A DNA stretch of 64,000 bases from Gilliamella sp. wkB308 (GTDB taxonomy: Bacteria; Pseudomonadota; Gammaproteobacteria; Enterobacterales; Orbaceae), in the NCBI RefSeq assembly GCF_001690185.1, contig NZ_LZGN01000034.1, positions 124,001 through 188,000 of the forward strand. Reading direction: 5' to 3'. How positions within the stretch are numbered: the first letter of the stretch is position 1; each line of letters opens with the position of its first letter. The notes under the pieces were generated by a model. That model did no database searches and was not told where the DNA came from. It was given only the letters and a program-made list of their open reading frames with translations. The position numbers and the translations under genes were made by a program. This document shows positions 7,176 to 15,919 of the stretch, piece by piece.

Positions 7176-7412
7176 GATGAACTTAAGCATAAGGTAAAAG
7201 GTAGTTAAACCGCTGACGATTCACCAGCAGAAATCGGTAAAAGAGAATTTGGACATTATGATTTTAAAACATCAGGCTAAACAGTTGATTGGTTGATTAA
7301 AACTGGGCGATTAAAGAAGAGAAGTTACACAAGATAGTAAATAACAGCGCAGATTAACGGTGTACCACCACCGCTAACATGCTAACTACAACTAGCTATT
7401 ACAGAGTTAACT
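7176..7412. other. degraded stretch and duplicated symE leader
   Basis: No intact gene. A rightward reading at about 7225-7330 gives DDSPAEIGKREFGHYDFKTS, stop, TVDWLIKTGRLKKRS, which I cannot assign. The last 65 bp resemble the leader of the symE copy at 2743 (GCTAAC, ACAACTA, GAGTTAACT). Confidence 0.4.
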
Positions 7413-7646
7413 ATGGCTAAGACATTTTCTACGCTAAAATTAACCACAGACAAAGCACCTGCGCCACAACCCGCTGAGCGGTTTTATACCGTGGGTTACA
7501 TGCCATAAGGCACAAAACCCAACCCAAGACCACAACTAACAATTAAAGGCAGGTGGCTGGAGCAATTTGGTTTTTATGTGGGCTGCCTTGTTATCATTAA
7601 GATTGAGCAAAATGAATTCATTATTGAAATTGCAATGCAGATCTAA
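7413..7646 (+). pseudogene. symE, full-length but with a nonsense codon
   Basis: The frame starts MAKTFSTLKLTTDKAPAPQP and can be read to the natural end (CLVIIKIEQNEFIIEIAMQI, stop 7644-7646), 77 codons. A TAA at 7506-7508 replaces the CAA of the copy at 2743 (VPQG there, MP-stop-G here), cutting the product to 31 residues. The start region and GAGTTAACT leader are nearly identical to the first copy, so this is a recent duplicate decaying separately. It supplies the C-terminal part missing from the copy at 2743. Confidence 0.75.
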
Positions 7647-7738
7647 AAATAGGTAAGAAGAGCCCCACTGGTTAAGGTGGGGATTACTTAATTTTATAAT
7701 TCATGATTTATAAATAACTAGATGCAAATTATTTACAA

Positions 7739-8040
7739 CTATAAATTCCGTAAAATGGATAGCATATGTAATAACCAATCTTTACATGATGGCCACTCAT
7801 TTAGATAATAATAATTACAATCAATATAATCTAATATAATTCTTTGTAATTCCTTTTCATTACATAAAGATTCAATCAACGATTGAATTTCTTTTATCAT
7901 TTCGTGTTGTTCTTCATTAGTTTCTGTCTTTTTGTAGGACAACAGAGCTTCTTTAGCCCCCCAAAGATTTCTTCAAAATCTTGATTCAAATAACATCTCA
8001 AATAATAAGATAATGCAGGATAATTTTCTTTTGCAATCAT
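7739..8040 (-). pseudogene. CdiI_2-like immunity gene frameshifted at a G6 tract
   Basis: Frame 1 from the ATG at 8040 reads MIAKENYPALSYYLRCYLNQ, DFEEIFGG and then goes astray. Frame 2 (to 7739) reads AKEALLSYKKTETNEEQHEM, IKEIQSLIESL, DYIDCNYYYLNEWPSCKDWL, HMLSIL. Together they give an about 100-aa protein of the CDI immunity family (YPALSYFLxCYxxQDF ... W-P-S-x-x-x-W-L). The break is at a run of six C on the plus strand (7957-7962); four or seven would restore the frame. The ATG overlaps the toxin TGA (ATGA). Could be slippage or phase variation, a true lesion, or an assembly error. Confidence 0.72.
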
Positions 8041-8605
8041 GGTGTTGGATATCCCGTAATAATTCTATAATCAGTAGGCATTGAAGGATCTCTAGCTATA
8101 ATAATTCTAGCGTTTGATACCTGAGTTGCACTAGTTTGACCTTTTGAAACACTAATACCTATTGTCGATGATGATTTATAGACGATCTCTAAATGGCCTT
8201 TTTGGCTTCCCAAGGACAAAATCAGCCTTCTTCAAATGATCTTGAATGACATCTTTACCGCTACCTGTATTCATCTTTTTTTCGTAAAATTCATTTAATC
8301 CATCAATTTCTTTTTGTGAAAGCTTATCTGTTGTATATAAAGCATCTACCGTTTTACCTTTATTAGGATCAGAGGTAATGACAAAGTCGGGAGATGCGCC
8401 TTTTGTTGCTCCTGACGGAGGAGTATAACGCTCCATTTTACCTAATGCATGTTCAAGCTGCGCAGCAGCATCTGCTTCAGCTGATTTTAGTTTTCCACTT
8501 CTAGTGGAGTTTGATTTATTTCATTCAAACCATTTTTTAGTATCTGCCCATTCGTCCCTTTTACAGCATTAATTTTTTGTCCTTTTTGATTATTTATAGA
8601 ATTAA
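8037..8605 (-). pseudogene. orphan chimeric CDI toxin end, RNase A-like tail (frameshifted)
   Basis: Leftward reading. First part (about 8605-8200, with a slip near 8515): INNQKGQKINAVKGTNGQIL, SAEADAAAQLEHALGKMERY, DFVITSDPNKGKTVDALYTT, DKLSQKEIDGLNEFYEKKMN, QDHLKKADFV, typical of one class of hemagglutinin toxin end. A frame change at about 8210 leads into SQKGHLEIVYKSSSTIGISV, SKGQTSATQVSNARIIIARD, TDYRIITGYPTP and TGA at 8037-8039, which resembles the tail of RNase A-like CdiA toxins. The following gene looks like CdiI_2, a family I associate with those RNase A-like toxins. It may be a fusion of two toxin modules. No start; not functional as it stands. Confidence 0.62.
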
Positions 8606-8874
8606 TTATTTTGAATTAATTTATAATTACTATGATAGTCTACTATTATCAATAGTTGCCATTATTAATCGATTAATATTACTAATTTATAAAATAGGTA
8701 CAAACCTAACCACATGTATATAAGGATTGAAGTTAATTAAAATGTTTTAGCTTCATTCCCAACATAATCTGGCAATAAGCTGATAAAACCTTTATACTAT
8801 GCCGTAAATTTTGGTATCACTTTTAAAGTTTGCCAAACAACCCGTTCTTTAACATCATCAATTGGAAGAAAATT
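8606..8874. promoter_or_regulatory. upstream region of suhB with a possible promoter
   Basis: AT-rich stretch marking the right edge of the accessory island. TATACT at 8793-8798 could be a -10; the matching -35 (TGGCAA, 8770-8775, 17-bp spacer) is poor. No repeat or insertion-sequence end is visible at the island boundary. Confidence 0.3.
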
Positions 8875-9678
8875 ATGCATCCGATGCTTAATATCGCTAT
8901 TCGTGCTGCTCGCAAAGCAGGTAATGTTGCCATTAAGGCTTATGAAAATCCTAGTTCAATCGAAATTGATACTAAAGGTGCTAACGATTTTGCAACCAAT
9001 GCAGATCGTGCTGCTGAAGCTTTAATTATTGAAACAATTAAAAAAGCGTATCCAGATCATACTATTATCGCTGAAGAAAGTGGTCTTGCTAAAGGTAGTG
9101 ATGCCGATACGCAGTGGATAATCGACCCAATTGATGGTACCACCAATTTTATTAAGAATATCCCACATTTTGCTGTGTCTATCGCTGCTCGAGTAAAAGG
9201 TAAAACCGAAGTGGCAGTGGTTTATAATCCAATGAGCAATGAATTGTATACTGCTGCACGTGGTAAGGGTGCTCAGCTAAATGGCTATCGTATTCGTGTC
9301 AGCAATGCTAAAGATTTAAATGGAAGTATACTGGCAACCGCATTTCCATTTAAAGCGAAACAATATAGCGATAGCTATTTTGCAGTTTTACAAAAATTAT
9401 TTACTAAATGCGGTGATTTTCGTCGCAGTGGTTCTGCAGCGTTAGATTTGGCTTATGTGGCTGCAGGTCGTTTAGATGGATTTTTCGAAATCGGTTTAAA
9501 ACCTTGGGATATTGCGGCAGGTGAACTCATCTTACGTGAAGCTGGTGGTGTCATTACCGATTTTGCCGGTGGTAATAATTATATGGTATCTGGTAATGTT
9601 GTGGCTGGTAATCCACGAGTCGTGAAAGATTTATTAGTGTCTACTCAAAACGATTGGCCAGAAAAATTACGTAATTAA
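8875..9678 (+). CDS. suhB: SuhB, inositol-1-monophosphatase / transcription processivity factor
   Basis: 267 aa, the same length as E. coli SuhB. The start at 8875 (MHPMLNIAIRAARKAGNVAI) follows GGAAG; 15 upstream codons are in frame but unlike the family. Metal-binding motifs are present: EES (about residue 67), WIIDPIDGTTNF (about 82-93) and the C-terminal KPWDIAAGELILREAGG. SuhB dephosphorylates inositol monophosphate in vitro and in E. coli is part of the rRNA antitermination complex with Nus factors. In E. coli it lies near the isc genes; here it borders the toxin island. Monocistronic, with its own terminator. Confidence 0.96.
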   Translation: MHPMLNIAIRAARKAGNVAIKAYENPSSIEIDTKGANDFATNADRAAEALIIETIKKAYPDHTIIAEESGLAKGSDADTQWIIDPIDGTTNFIKNIPHFAVSIAARVKGKTEVAVVYNPMSNELYTAARGKGAQLNGYRIRVSNAKDLNGSILATAFPFKAKQYSDSYFAVLQKLFTKCGDFRRSGSAALDLAYVAAGRLDGFFEIGLKPWDIAAGELILREAGGVITDFAGGNNYMVSGNVVAGNPRVVKDLLVSTQNDWPEKLRN

Positions 9679-9689
9679 TTTCTATTATG

Positions 9690-9712
9690 AACAGCGTTGT
9701 AATAACGCTGTT
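9690..9712 (+). terminator. terminator after suhB
   Basis: Perfect 9-bp stem AACAGCGTT / AACGCTGTT with loop GTAAT, 11 nt after the suhB stop, followed by a T-rich tail. Confidence 0.75.
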
Positions 9713-9784
9713 TCCTCTTTATTGCTTGTCTTTTTTGATCGCTAAGGAAAAGTAATTGATGCAAAGCATCTTGTATTAAAGTGA

Positions 9785-10195
9785 TTATTGTTTAGGTTGG
9801 TCAGCTATTGCTGCCATTGTACAATTGATATTTAGCCCTTGGCGATTTAAACAATGGCTTCCCCATTGATACATTGCTTCTAGTACAGGTTTAATACTTT
9901 TGCCAAAATCTGTTAAGGAATATTCTACTTTTGGAGGGACGACAGGAAACACTTTTCGGTTGATTAATTGATTGGATTCGAGTTCACGTAATTGCTGAGT
10001 TAACATTTTAGGTGTGGCGCAAGGAATTTCTTTTCGTAACTGAGAAAATCTTAATGTTTTGTTTGTCATCAGTTTCCATAAAATTAATGATTTATATTTA
10101 CCACCAATCATATTGATAGTTGTTTCAACCGGACAGTAAATAATAGATTCCAAGCTTTGCTCGTTGTTACAGGTTTTAGCTAAATGATTTTTCAC
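9785..10195 (-). CDS. HxlR-family transcriptional regulator
   Basis: 136 aa. The N-terminal Cys (YCPVETTINMIGGKYKSLIL) and winged-helix core (TLRFSQLRKEIPCATPKMLT, QQLRELESNQLINRKVF, VEYSLTDFGKSIKPVLEAM) are the HxlR/MarR-like signature. The conserved CPVE cysteine is the residue some family members (YodB type) use to sense thiol-reactive or electrophilic compounds. It is divergent from copA, and direct ATAGTAT repeats lie just upstream of its start. No CueR-type gene is found beside copA, so this regulator may influence the copper pump, but that is only suggested by position. Confidence 0.88.
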   Translation of the reverse strand: MKNHLAKTCNNEQSLESIIYCPVETTINMIGGKYKSLILWKLMTNKTLRFSQLRKEIPCATPKMLTQQLRELESNQLINRKVFPVVPPKVEYSLTDFGKSIKPVLEAMYQWGSHCLNRQGLNINCTMAAIADQPKQ

Positions 10196-10206
10196 TTAAT
10201 GCCTCA

Positions 10207-10228
10207 ATAGTATCTTTTTGGATAGTAT
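10207..10228. promoter_or_regulatory. direct ATAGTAT repeats, candidate HxlR operator
   Basis: ATAGTAT at 10207-10213 and 10222-10228, 15 bp apart, 12-33 bp before the hxlR-type start codon and in the divergent gap with copA. HxlR proteins bind short repeats near their own promoters. Speculative. Confidence 0.25.
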
Positions 10229-10351
10229 ATATCAAAATAGTGCATTCTTGTTATTCGAATAATTAGTATTAAACTATTTGTTAAGTAATCAAAAAAATTT
10301 GTTGAGAATGTTTTTTAATCTTAACAACCCTATCACCAAAGGATGCGTCAA

Positions 10352-12541
10352 ATGAAAACAGTTGAATATAATTTTTATGTTGAAGATATGAGCTGCGCAT
10401 CATGCGTTAGTCGTGTAGAAAAGGCGATAAAAAAGGTTGATGGAGTGATTGATGTTAGCGTGAATCTAGCAACTGAAAAAGCAACCGTTAAAGCAAATTC
10501 AAATGTTAATTTAGCAACACTGATGTCAGCGGTAGACAAAGCAGGTTATCATGCGGTGAAAATGACCGATCAGCAAACGCATGCAAAAGATACTGAAAAA
10601 CAAGCATCACTTTGGCCGATTGTGGTGTCCATTTTATTCGCTATTCCTTTTGTTTTACCAATGTTACTCGAGCCATTTGGTTTCCATTTGATGATGCCTG
10701 CATGGTTACAACTTATTCTGGCTTCGATTGTTCAATTCGGTCTTGGTGCTAAATTTTACCGAAGTGGTTTTAGTGCTTTAAAAGCTTTCACTGGTAATAT
10801 GGATTTATTAGTGGCTATAGGTACCAGTGCGGCTTATGGTTTATCGTTATATCAATTAATTACAGGGCATTATGATCATCTCTATTTCGAATCATCTGTT
10901 GTAATTATAACTTTAATCTTAGTGGGTAAATGGTTAGAGTCAAGAGCGAAACATCAAACCACACAAGCGATCGAAGCACTTTCAGCATTAAGACCTGAAG
11001 TCGCTTTAGTCAGACAAGGGGATCACGAAATTAGTTTACCGATTAGCCAAGTTAAAGTGAATGATATTGTCGTGATTAAACCCGGTGAACGTATTCCGGT
11101 TGATGGTATTATTATAGAAGGCACATCCAGTAGTGATGAATCGATGTTAACCGGGGAAAGCTTTCCGGTTAATAAAACTGTTAATGATGTGGTCACGGGT
11201 GGTACCATTAATGGTGAAGGACTAATAATCGTTAAAACTATTGCTATCCAAGCTGATTCAAAACTGTCTAAAATTATTGAAATGGTCGAATCAGCACAAG
11301 CTAAAAAAGCACCTATTCAGCGAATTGTCGATCGTATCAGCGCAATTTTTGTTCCAGTTATTTTGGTCATTGCTTTGATTACCTTATTGGCTTGGGGAAT
11401 TATTTATCATGATTGGCAACAAGCATTACTTCATGCCGTTGCTGTATTGGTGATTGCTTGCCCATGTGCTTTAGGACTGGCAACGCCCACAGCGATTATG
11501 GTTGGCACGGGTGTGGCTGCACGTCAAGGTATTTTGATTAAAGATGCTGAAGCTTTAGAAACATTGCATAATGTTAACACTGTCGCATTTGATAAAACAG
11601 GCACCTTAACACAAGGTAAACCTGACTTGGTGGAAATCGATGTCGTTGGAACTGAAACACCCGATCAGATTTTATCACTTGCTGCATCGATGCAAGCAGG
11701 TAGTGAACATCCATTAGCAAAAGCTATTTTATCTAAAGCTAAAAAGTATGATTATGCGAAAAATATCACATCAGTAACAGGATCGGGCGTCATGGCAACG
11801 ATTGATAATACCGAATACTATTTAGGCAGTTTGCGTTGGATGAAATCGTTAAACGCCTATTTTGTAAACATGGATGATAAAATAGATGAGCTAACCGGTA
11901 AAGGGTACACTATTTCATTTTTGGCTAAACAACAAGCTGAAGATAGTGTCGTGATACTTGCTTTATTTGGCTTTGCTGATGTGATTAAACCTGAAGCGAG
12001 AAATGCAATTGATGCATTACATCAATTGCATGTTAATACCGTCATGCTAACTGGTGATAATCAACCAGCGGCAAATTATGTGGGTCAACAATTAAACTTA
12101 GATAAAGTGATAGCAGAAGTGTTACCGCAAGATAAAGCCAACTATATTTATCAATTGCAAAAAGAGAGCCATACCAACACCAATAATCAAGTAGCAATGG
12201 TAGGGGATGGCATTAATGATGCGCCAGCGTTGGCGGCTGCTGATATCGGCATTGCCATGGGAACAGGTACTGATGTGGCAATGCATACAGCAAGTATTAC
12301 TTTAATGCGAGGTAATTTATACCTTATTGCTGATGCTATTGATATTTCGCGTCGAACATATAATAAGATCAAACAAAACTTATTTTGGGCGTTTTTCTAT
12401 AATTTAATTGGTATTCCATTGGCGGCATTCGGTTTTTTAAATCCAATGATTGCTGGCGCTGCTATGGCTTTAAGTAGTGTTAGTGTGGTGACTAATGCAT
12501 TATTATTGAAACGCTGGAAGCCAAGAGCAGAAACAAAATAA
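10352..12541 (+). CDS. copA: CopA-type Cu+-exporting P1B ATPase
   Basis: 729 aa using the ATG at 10352, which has AAAGG 9 nt upstream; the ATG at 10343 touches the RBS and is unlikely. One N-terminal heavy-metal domain with CASC (residues 15-18), against two in E. coli CopA. Then membrane helices, the actuator motif TGES, the membrane metal site CPC ([14 protein letters not shown]), the phosphorylation site DKTGTLT, the SEHPLAK His-Pro pair and the hinge [16 protein letters not shown]. It pumps cytoplasmic Cu+ into the periplasm. No CueR-type inverted repeat (CCTTCC ... GGAAGG) is seen upstream. Confidence 0.95.
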   Translation: MKTVEYNFYVEDMSCASCVSRVEKAIKKVDGVIDVSVNLATEKATVKANSNVNLATLMSAVDKAGYHAVKMTDQQTHAKDTEKQASLWPIVVSILFAIPFVLPMLLEPFGFHLMMPAWLQLILASIVQFGLGAKFYRSGFSALKAFTGNMDLLVAIGTSAAYGLSLYQLITGHYDHLYFESSVVIITLILVGKWLESRAKHQTTQAIEALSALRPEVALVRQGDHEISLPISQVKVNDIVVIKPGERIPVDGIIIEGTSSSDESMLTGESFPVNKTVNDVVTGGTINGEGLIIVKTIAIQADSKLSKIIEMVESAQAKKAPIQRIVDRISAIFVPVILVIALITLLAWGIIYHDWQQALLHAVAVLVIACPCALGLATPTAIMVGTGVAARQGILIKDAEALETLHNVNTVAFDKTGTLTQGKPDLVEIDVVGTETPDQILSLAASMQAGSEHPLAKAILSKAKKYDYAKNITSVTGSGVMATIDNTEYYLGSLRWMKSLNAYFVNMDDKIDELTGKGYTISFLAKQQAEDSVVILALFGFADVIKPEARNAIDALHQLHVNTVMLTGDNQPAANYVGQQLNLDKVIAEVLPQDKANYIYQLQKESHTNTNNQVAMVGDGINDAPALAAADIGIAMGTGTDVAMHTASITLMRGNLYLIADAIDISRRTYNKIKQNLFWAFFYNLIGIPLAAFGFLNPMIAGAAMALSSVSVVTNALLLKRWKPRAETK

Positions 12542-12549
12542 CCTTTAAC

Positions 12550-12577
12550 TTAAGGGGCAATGGATGATGTCCCTTAA
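12550..12577. terminator. possible terminator between copA and tilS
   Basis: TTAAGGG / CCCTTAA arms with a 14-nt loop, between two convergent genes. Modest stem and no clear T-run. Confidence 0.35.
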
Positions 12578-12618
12578 TGATTTGATAGCTGACTGATAAT
12601 AAGTAAGTGGCTTATTTC

Positions 12619-13923
12619 CTAAGTGACACGAAAATCAATTTGTGATCCTTTTCCTTGCTCAGTCACAAACACGCCGACAGCACAAACAAGCTGTTCATTA
12701 TAATATATCAAAGGGATGCGTGTTCGCATCCAAGGTGGAATATGGTGTTCTTGCCATAGTTTTTTGATTGCTCTTGAGCCTTGACGATTAACGATTTGTA
12801 GCTGTCCTTGAGCATGAAAGCGTACGGTAACGTGTTCGTCTCTGTTCGGTAGACGACACGTTAAATCGTGTTGATAAAGAGCATGTAACTCACCGATATG
12901 ATCGGGTAAAACTAAAGGTGAAGTCAGATCCCAATTTATGACTTGTTGTTCAGTATCTTCATAAATTGGCAATAGATAAAGTAAATTTTGATAACGGCGA
13001 ATTTGCTTATGGTGTAAAACGAATTGCGGATTAGCATCGTTCTTTGCTTGCACAACGGTTTGCCAAATAAGTGCTAGTTGTTTTTGGCTTGGCATCATCA
13101 CGTGTTGATGTCGTAGCCACATGCGTAAAATGGCATTGCGTTTATATTCTGAATAATCGCGTAATGGCGACAATCTTAGCTGACCTTGCTGGGTTAATAC
13201 TTGATGAAAATCGTTAAGTAACAGCTCGTTAATTAAAGCTTCTTGTTGTTGGCAAAGCGATGCGCTTCGGGCAACCATTTGTGAAAACTGAGGCCAACGT
13301 TGATCAATAATTGGCAAAACATTTAATCTAAGAAAATTACGATCATAATGGTCATCTTGATTACTTTCATCTTCTATCCAAGTTAATTGATGCCAATTGG
13401 CATACGCTTCTATTTGTTTACGTGATATAGTGAGTAACGGTCGAAGGTGTTGGTGGCTTTCAACAGGCATGGCTGATAACCCAGATGGCCCGCTTCCTCT
13501 TTTTAAGGCTAATAAAAACGTTTCGCATTGGTCATCAAGATGTTGTGCTGTGCATAACATTTCATCACTTTTCAAATGATGATAAATCGTTTGATAACGA
13601 GCATTTCGAGCTTGTTCTTCAATATTGCCTGCCGAGATATCAAGCTTAACCTTTTCAATAATAAAAGGGATTTGCCATTGTTGGCATTGTTGTTGGCAAT
13701 GGCTTGCCCAATAATCCGCATTTTGACTTAAACCATGATGAATATAAATTGCTCGTAATGCTAAATCAGCTTGTTGCTGTTTCAATTTGACTAGTGCATG
13801 TAACAACACAGTGGAATCAATCCCGCCACTATAAGCTATCAATAGCTTACGGTGTTTTTTTAAACAGGTTGAAATTGTCTGTGTGATGGTTTGATCAATC
13901 ATTAGTAGACTTTGGTTATCCAT
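12619..13923 (-). CDS. tilS: TilS, tRNA(Ile) lysidine synthetase
   Basis: 434 aa. The N-terminal PP-loop SGGIDSTVLLHAL (about residues 31-43), the conserved IHHGLS and QHLDDQCETFLLALKRGSG segments, a central linker domain and a C-terminal domain ending VCAVGVFVTEQG define TilS. It attaches lysine to C34 of the CAU-anticodon tRNA(Ile2), changing it from Met to Ile identity, and is essential. Start ATG 13923 with AGGA upstream. It lies 11 bp downstream of metC on the same strand and is probably co-transcribed. Confidence 0.95.
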   Translation of the reverse strand: MDNQSLLMIDQTITQTISTCLKKHRKLLIAYSGGIDSTVLLHALVKLKQQQADLALRAIYIHHGLSQNADYWASHCQQQCQQWQIPFIIEKVKLDISAGNIEEQARNARYQTIYHHLKSDEMLCTAQHLDDQCETFLLALKRGSGPSGLSAMPVESHQHLRPLLTISRKQIEAYANWHQLTWIEDESNQDDHYDRNFLRLNVLPIIDQRWPQFSQMVARSASLCQQQEALINELLLNDFHQVLTQQGQLRLSPLRDYSEYKRNAILRMWLRHQHVMMPSQKQLALIWQTVVQAKNDANPQFVLHHKQIRRYQNLLYLLPIYEDTEQQVINWDLTSPLVLPDHIGELHALYQHDLTCRLPNRDEHVTVRFHAQGQLQIVNRQGSRAIKKLWQEHHIPPWMRTRIPLIYYNEQLVCAVGVFVTEQGKGSQIDFRVT

Positions 13924-13934
13924 GTTTTTCCTGA

Positions 13935-15152
13935 TTATACTAAGCTTTGTAGTGCATTGGCTTTATGATTATGCTGATTGATTCTTTCTAAACCAGCAGC
14001 AAGATCAGCAATTAAATCTTCAGGATCTTCAAGACCGATATGTAATCGGATGAGTGTGCCTGTAAAACCAATACCCGAAACAGGTCTAATTTTAGCTAGT
14101 TCTTCCGGTTGATTGGCTAAAATTAATGACTCAAATCCGCCCCATGAGTAAGCCATAGAAAAATGGGTTAAATTATCCAGAAAATCGGAAAGTTGAACAT
14201 CACTTAGGCGATCATGAAGTATAAATGAAAATAGTCCACTTGCTCCCGTAAAATCACGCTTAAAAAATTCATGTCCTTTACAACTTTCTAATGCTGGATG
14301 ATTCACTGTTGCAACTTGCGGGTGATTAGCCAACCATTTTGCTATTTTTAATCCACTTTCGTGATGTTGTTTTAATCTGATAGCTAAGGTGCGTAACCCT
14401 CGTGCTGCCATATAAGCCGTATCGGCATCGCACATTTGTCCCATCAAATAAGAGCGTTCTCGTAGTCTATCCCAGCATCTTTCATTAGCAACTGCAGTAC
14501 CTAACATTGCATCAGAATGACCAATTAAATATTTTGTACCTGCCTGAATTGAGATATCAATATCATGATCTAAGGCTTTAAATAATACACCAGCAGCCCA
14601 AGTCGTATCCATCATAATAATAATATCAGGATTTACATGGCGAATTGCTTTTACAATGGCCGGTACATCATGCACTTCCATGGTAATGGAGCTTGGCGAT
14701 TCTAAAAATACCACTTTGGTATTCGGTTTGATATGGTTAGTGATATAGCGACCAACTAAAGGTAAAAAGTAATCGGTTTCGACGCCAAGATCTTTTAAAA
14801 TATGATTGCAAAATTCTTGAGTTGGTTCGTAGCTGGCTTCGGATACAAGGATATGATCCCCTGTTTTTACAAAAGCTAAAATGGCATTAGCAATTGCAGC
14901 TGCACCACATGGATAAAGATAACATCCGGCTCCGCCTTCAATTTCAATCATAGCATCCTGAAGTGAAAAGTGGGTTAATGTGCCTCGGCGTCCATAGAAT
15001 AGTGCCCCTTTGGCTCGATTTTCTGTTGCTTCTTTTTTGTCAGCAACAGTGTCGAAGACTAATGAAGAAGCACGCTGAATCACCGAATTTACAGCGCCTT
15101 GGGTATAGCGTTTTTTGCGACCAGCATTCACTAATTTAGTTTGTAATGACAT
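13935..15152 (-). CDS. metC: MetC, cystathionine beta-lyase
   Basis: 405 aa, PLP-dependent Cys/Met-metabolism enzyme. It closely follows E. coli Met[52 protein letters not shown], the PLP lysine in [14 protein letters not shown], and [20 protein letters not shown] near the C-terminus, which separates MetC from MetB. It cleaves cystathionine to homocysteine, pyruvate and ammonia. No clear MetJ box (AGACGTCT repeats) is visible upstream, so methionine control is uncertain. Confidence 0.94.
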   Translation of the reverse strand: MSLQTKLVNAGRKKRYTQGAVNSVIQRASSLVFDTVADKKEATENRAKGALFYGRRGTLTHFSLQDAMIEIEGGAGCYLYPCGAAAIANAILAFVKTGDHILVSEASYEPTQEFCNHILKDLGVETDYFLPLVGRYITNHIKPNTKVVFLESPSSITMEVHDVPAIVKAIRHVNPDIIIMMDTTWAAGVLFKALDHDIDISIQAGTKYLIGHSDAMLGTAVANERCWDRLRERSYLMGQMCDADTAYMAARGLRTLAIRLKQHHESGLKIAKWLANHPQVATVNHPALESCKGHEFFKRDFTGASGLFSFILHDRLSDVQLSDFLDNLTHFSMAYSWGGFESLILANQPEELAKIRPVSGIGFTGTLIRLHIGLEDPEDLIADLAAGLERINQHNHKANALQSLV

Positions 15153-15183
15153 GATGTATCCTTAGCTATCTGAGAAATTTTAA

Positions 15184-15208
15184 TAACAGTTAGCATAGCA
15201 TGCTGTTA
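15184..15208. promoter_or_regulatory. inverted repeat between metC and acpT
   Basis: TAACAG / CTGTTA arms spaced by 13 bp, with an inner AGCATGCT palindrome, in the divergent 77-bp gap. A plausible operator; the binder is unknown. Confidence 0.3.
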
Positions 15209-15229
15209 AAATAGTAAAAAATAATTTTT

Positions 15230-15868
15230 ATGAATACTGGCTTTTCAATTATGCTAATCGTCCAACTTGCCAATTTAAATACGGCGACAATTAATTATGC
15301 GTTGTTATCAGAGCAAATCATCAATGATGCCAATCAGATGAATGGGCAACGTAAAAAACAGTTTTTAATCTGTCGTTCAATATTAGCAGATTTGCTTAAT
15401 CAGTATTGTCATACCTTTACCTTGCCACCAATCGTAATTGGTGAAAATAGTCGCCCATGTTTTTTAGATCAAACTCTTCCCGATTTTAATATCAGCCATA
15501 GCCAAGATAGGGTAGCTGTCGCGATATCTTTAAACGGTAAAGTAGGTTTAGATATTGAACTTGCTCGCCAGCGTAAACACTATTTAAAAGTAGCAGAAAA
15601 CTTTTTTGATAATGATGAATATCAATGGATGATAGCGCAAACAGATACATTATCGGCTTTTTGGCAACTATGGACGTTAAAAGAGTCTGCTTTAAAGCTG
15701 TATGCGAAAGGAGTTTGGCAAATGAAATCTGTGAAAATTGACCTTAATCACCAATTGATTCATGCTCCTTTTGCAAGTCATTTTTATTATCAATATCAGC
15801 AGGTTGACGATGTCCATTTGGCGGTCAATAGTAGTATGCCAATAACAAGGTTTATCTTACAACGTTAA
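15230..15868 (+). CDS. acpT: AcpT-like 4'-phosphopantetheinyl transferase
   Basis: 212 aa, Sfp/AcpT superfamily: FNISHSQDRVAVAIS (the ISHS motif), GKVGLDIELARQR (Mg-binding D-x-E) and WTLKESALKLYAKG (W-x-x-K-E-S). It moves 4'-phosphopantetheine from CoA to a carrier-protein serine; sequence and length fit AcpT/holo-ACP synthase 2 better than EntD. An internal ATG at 15251 (MLIVQLANLN) aligns better with the start of E. coli AcpT; neither start has a good RBS. No siderophore or polyketide gene is nearby. Confidence 0.8.
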   Translation: MNTGFSIMLIVQLANLNTATINYALLSEQIINDANQMNGQRKKQFLICRSILADLLNQYCHTFTLPPIVIGENSRPCFLDQTLPDFNISHSQDRVAVAISLNGKVGLDIELARQRKHYLKVAENFFDNDEYQWMIAQTDTLSAFWQLWTLKESALKLYAKGVWQMKSVKIDLNHQLIHAPFASHFYYQYQQVDDVHLAVNSSMPITRFILQR

Positions 15869-15874
15869 AGGCGC

Positions 15875-15905
15875 TAATCTGCCACATAAAAAATGTAGCA
15901 GATTA
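15875..15905. terminator. bidirectional terminator between acpT and ftnA
   Basis: TAATCTGC-c-ACAT / ATGT-a-GCAGATTA, a 12-bp stem with one mismatch and a five-A loop, between convergent genes. Confidence 0.7.
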
Positions 15906-15919
15906 ATATGTTGAATTAA

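Noticed and set aside
10343-10351. ATG at 10343 as the copA start
   Set aside because: The AAAGG ribosome site abuts it with no spacing; the ATG nine bases later is correctly spaced.
10196-10351. CueR operator in the hxlR-copA gap
   Set aside because: No CCTTCC ... GGAAGG type inverted repeat is present.
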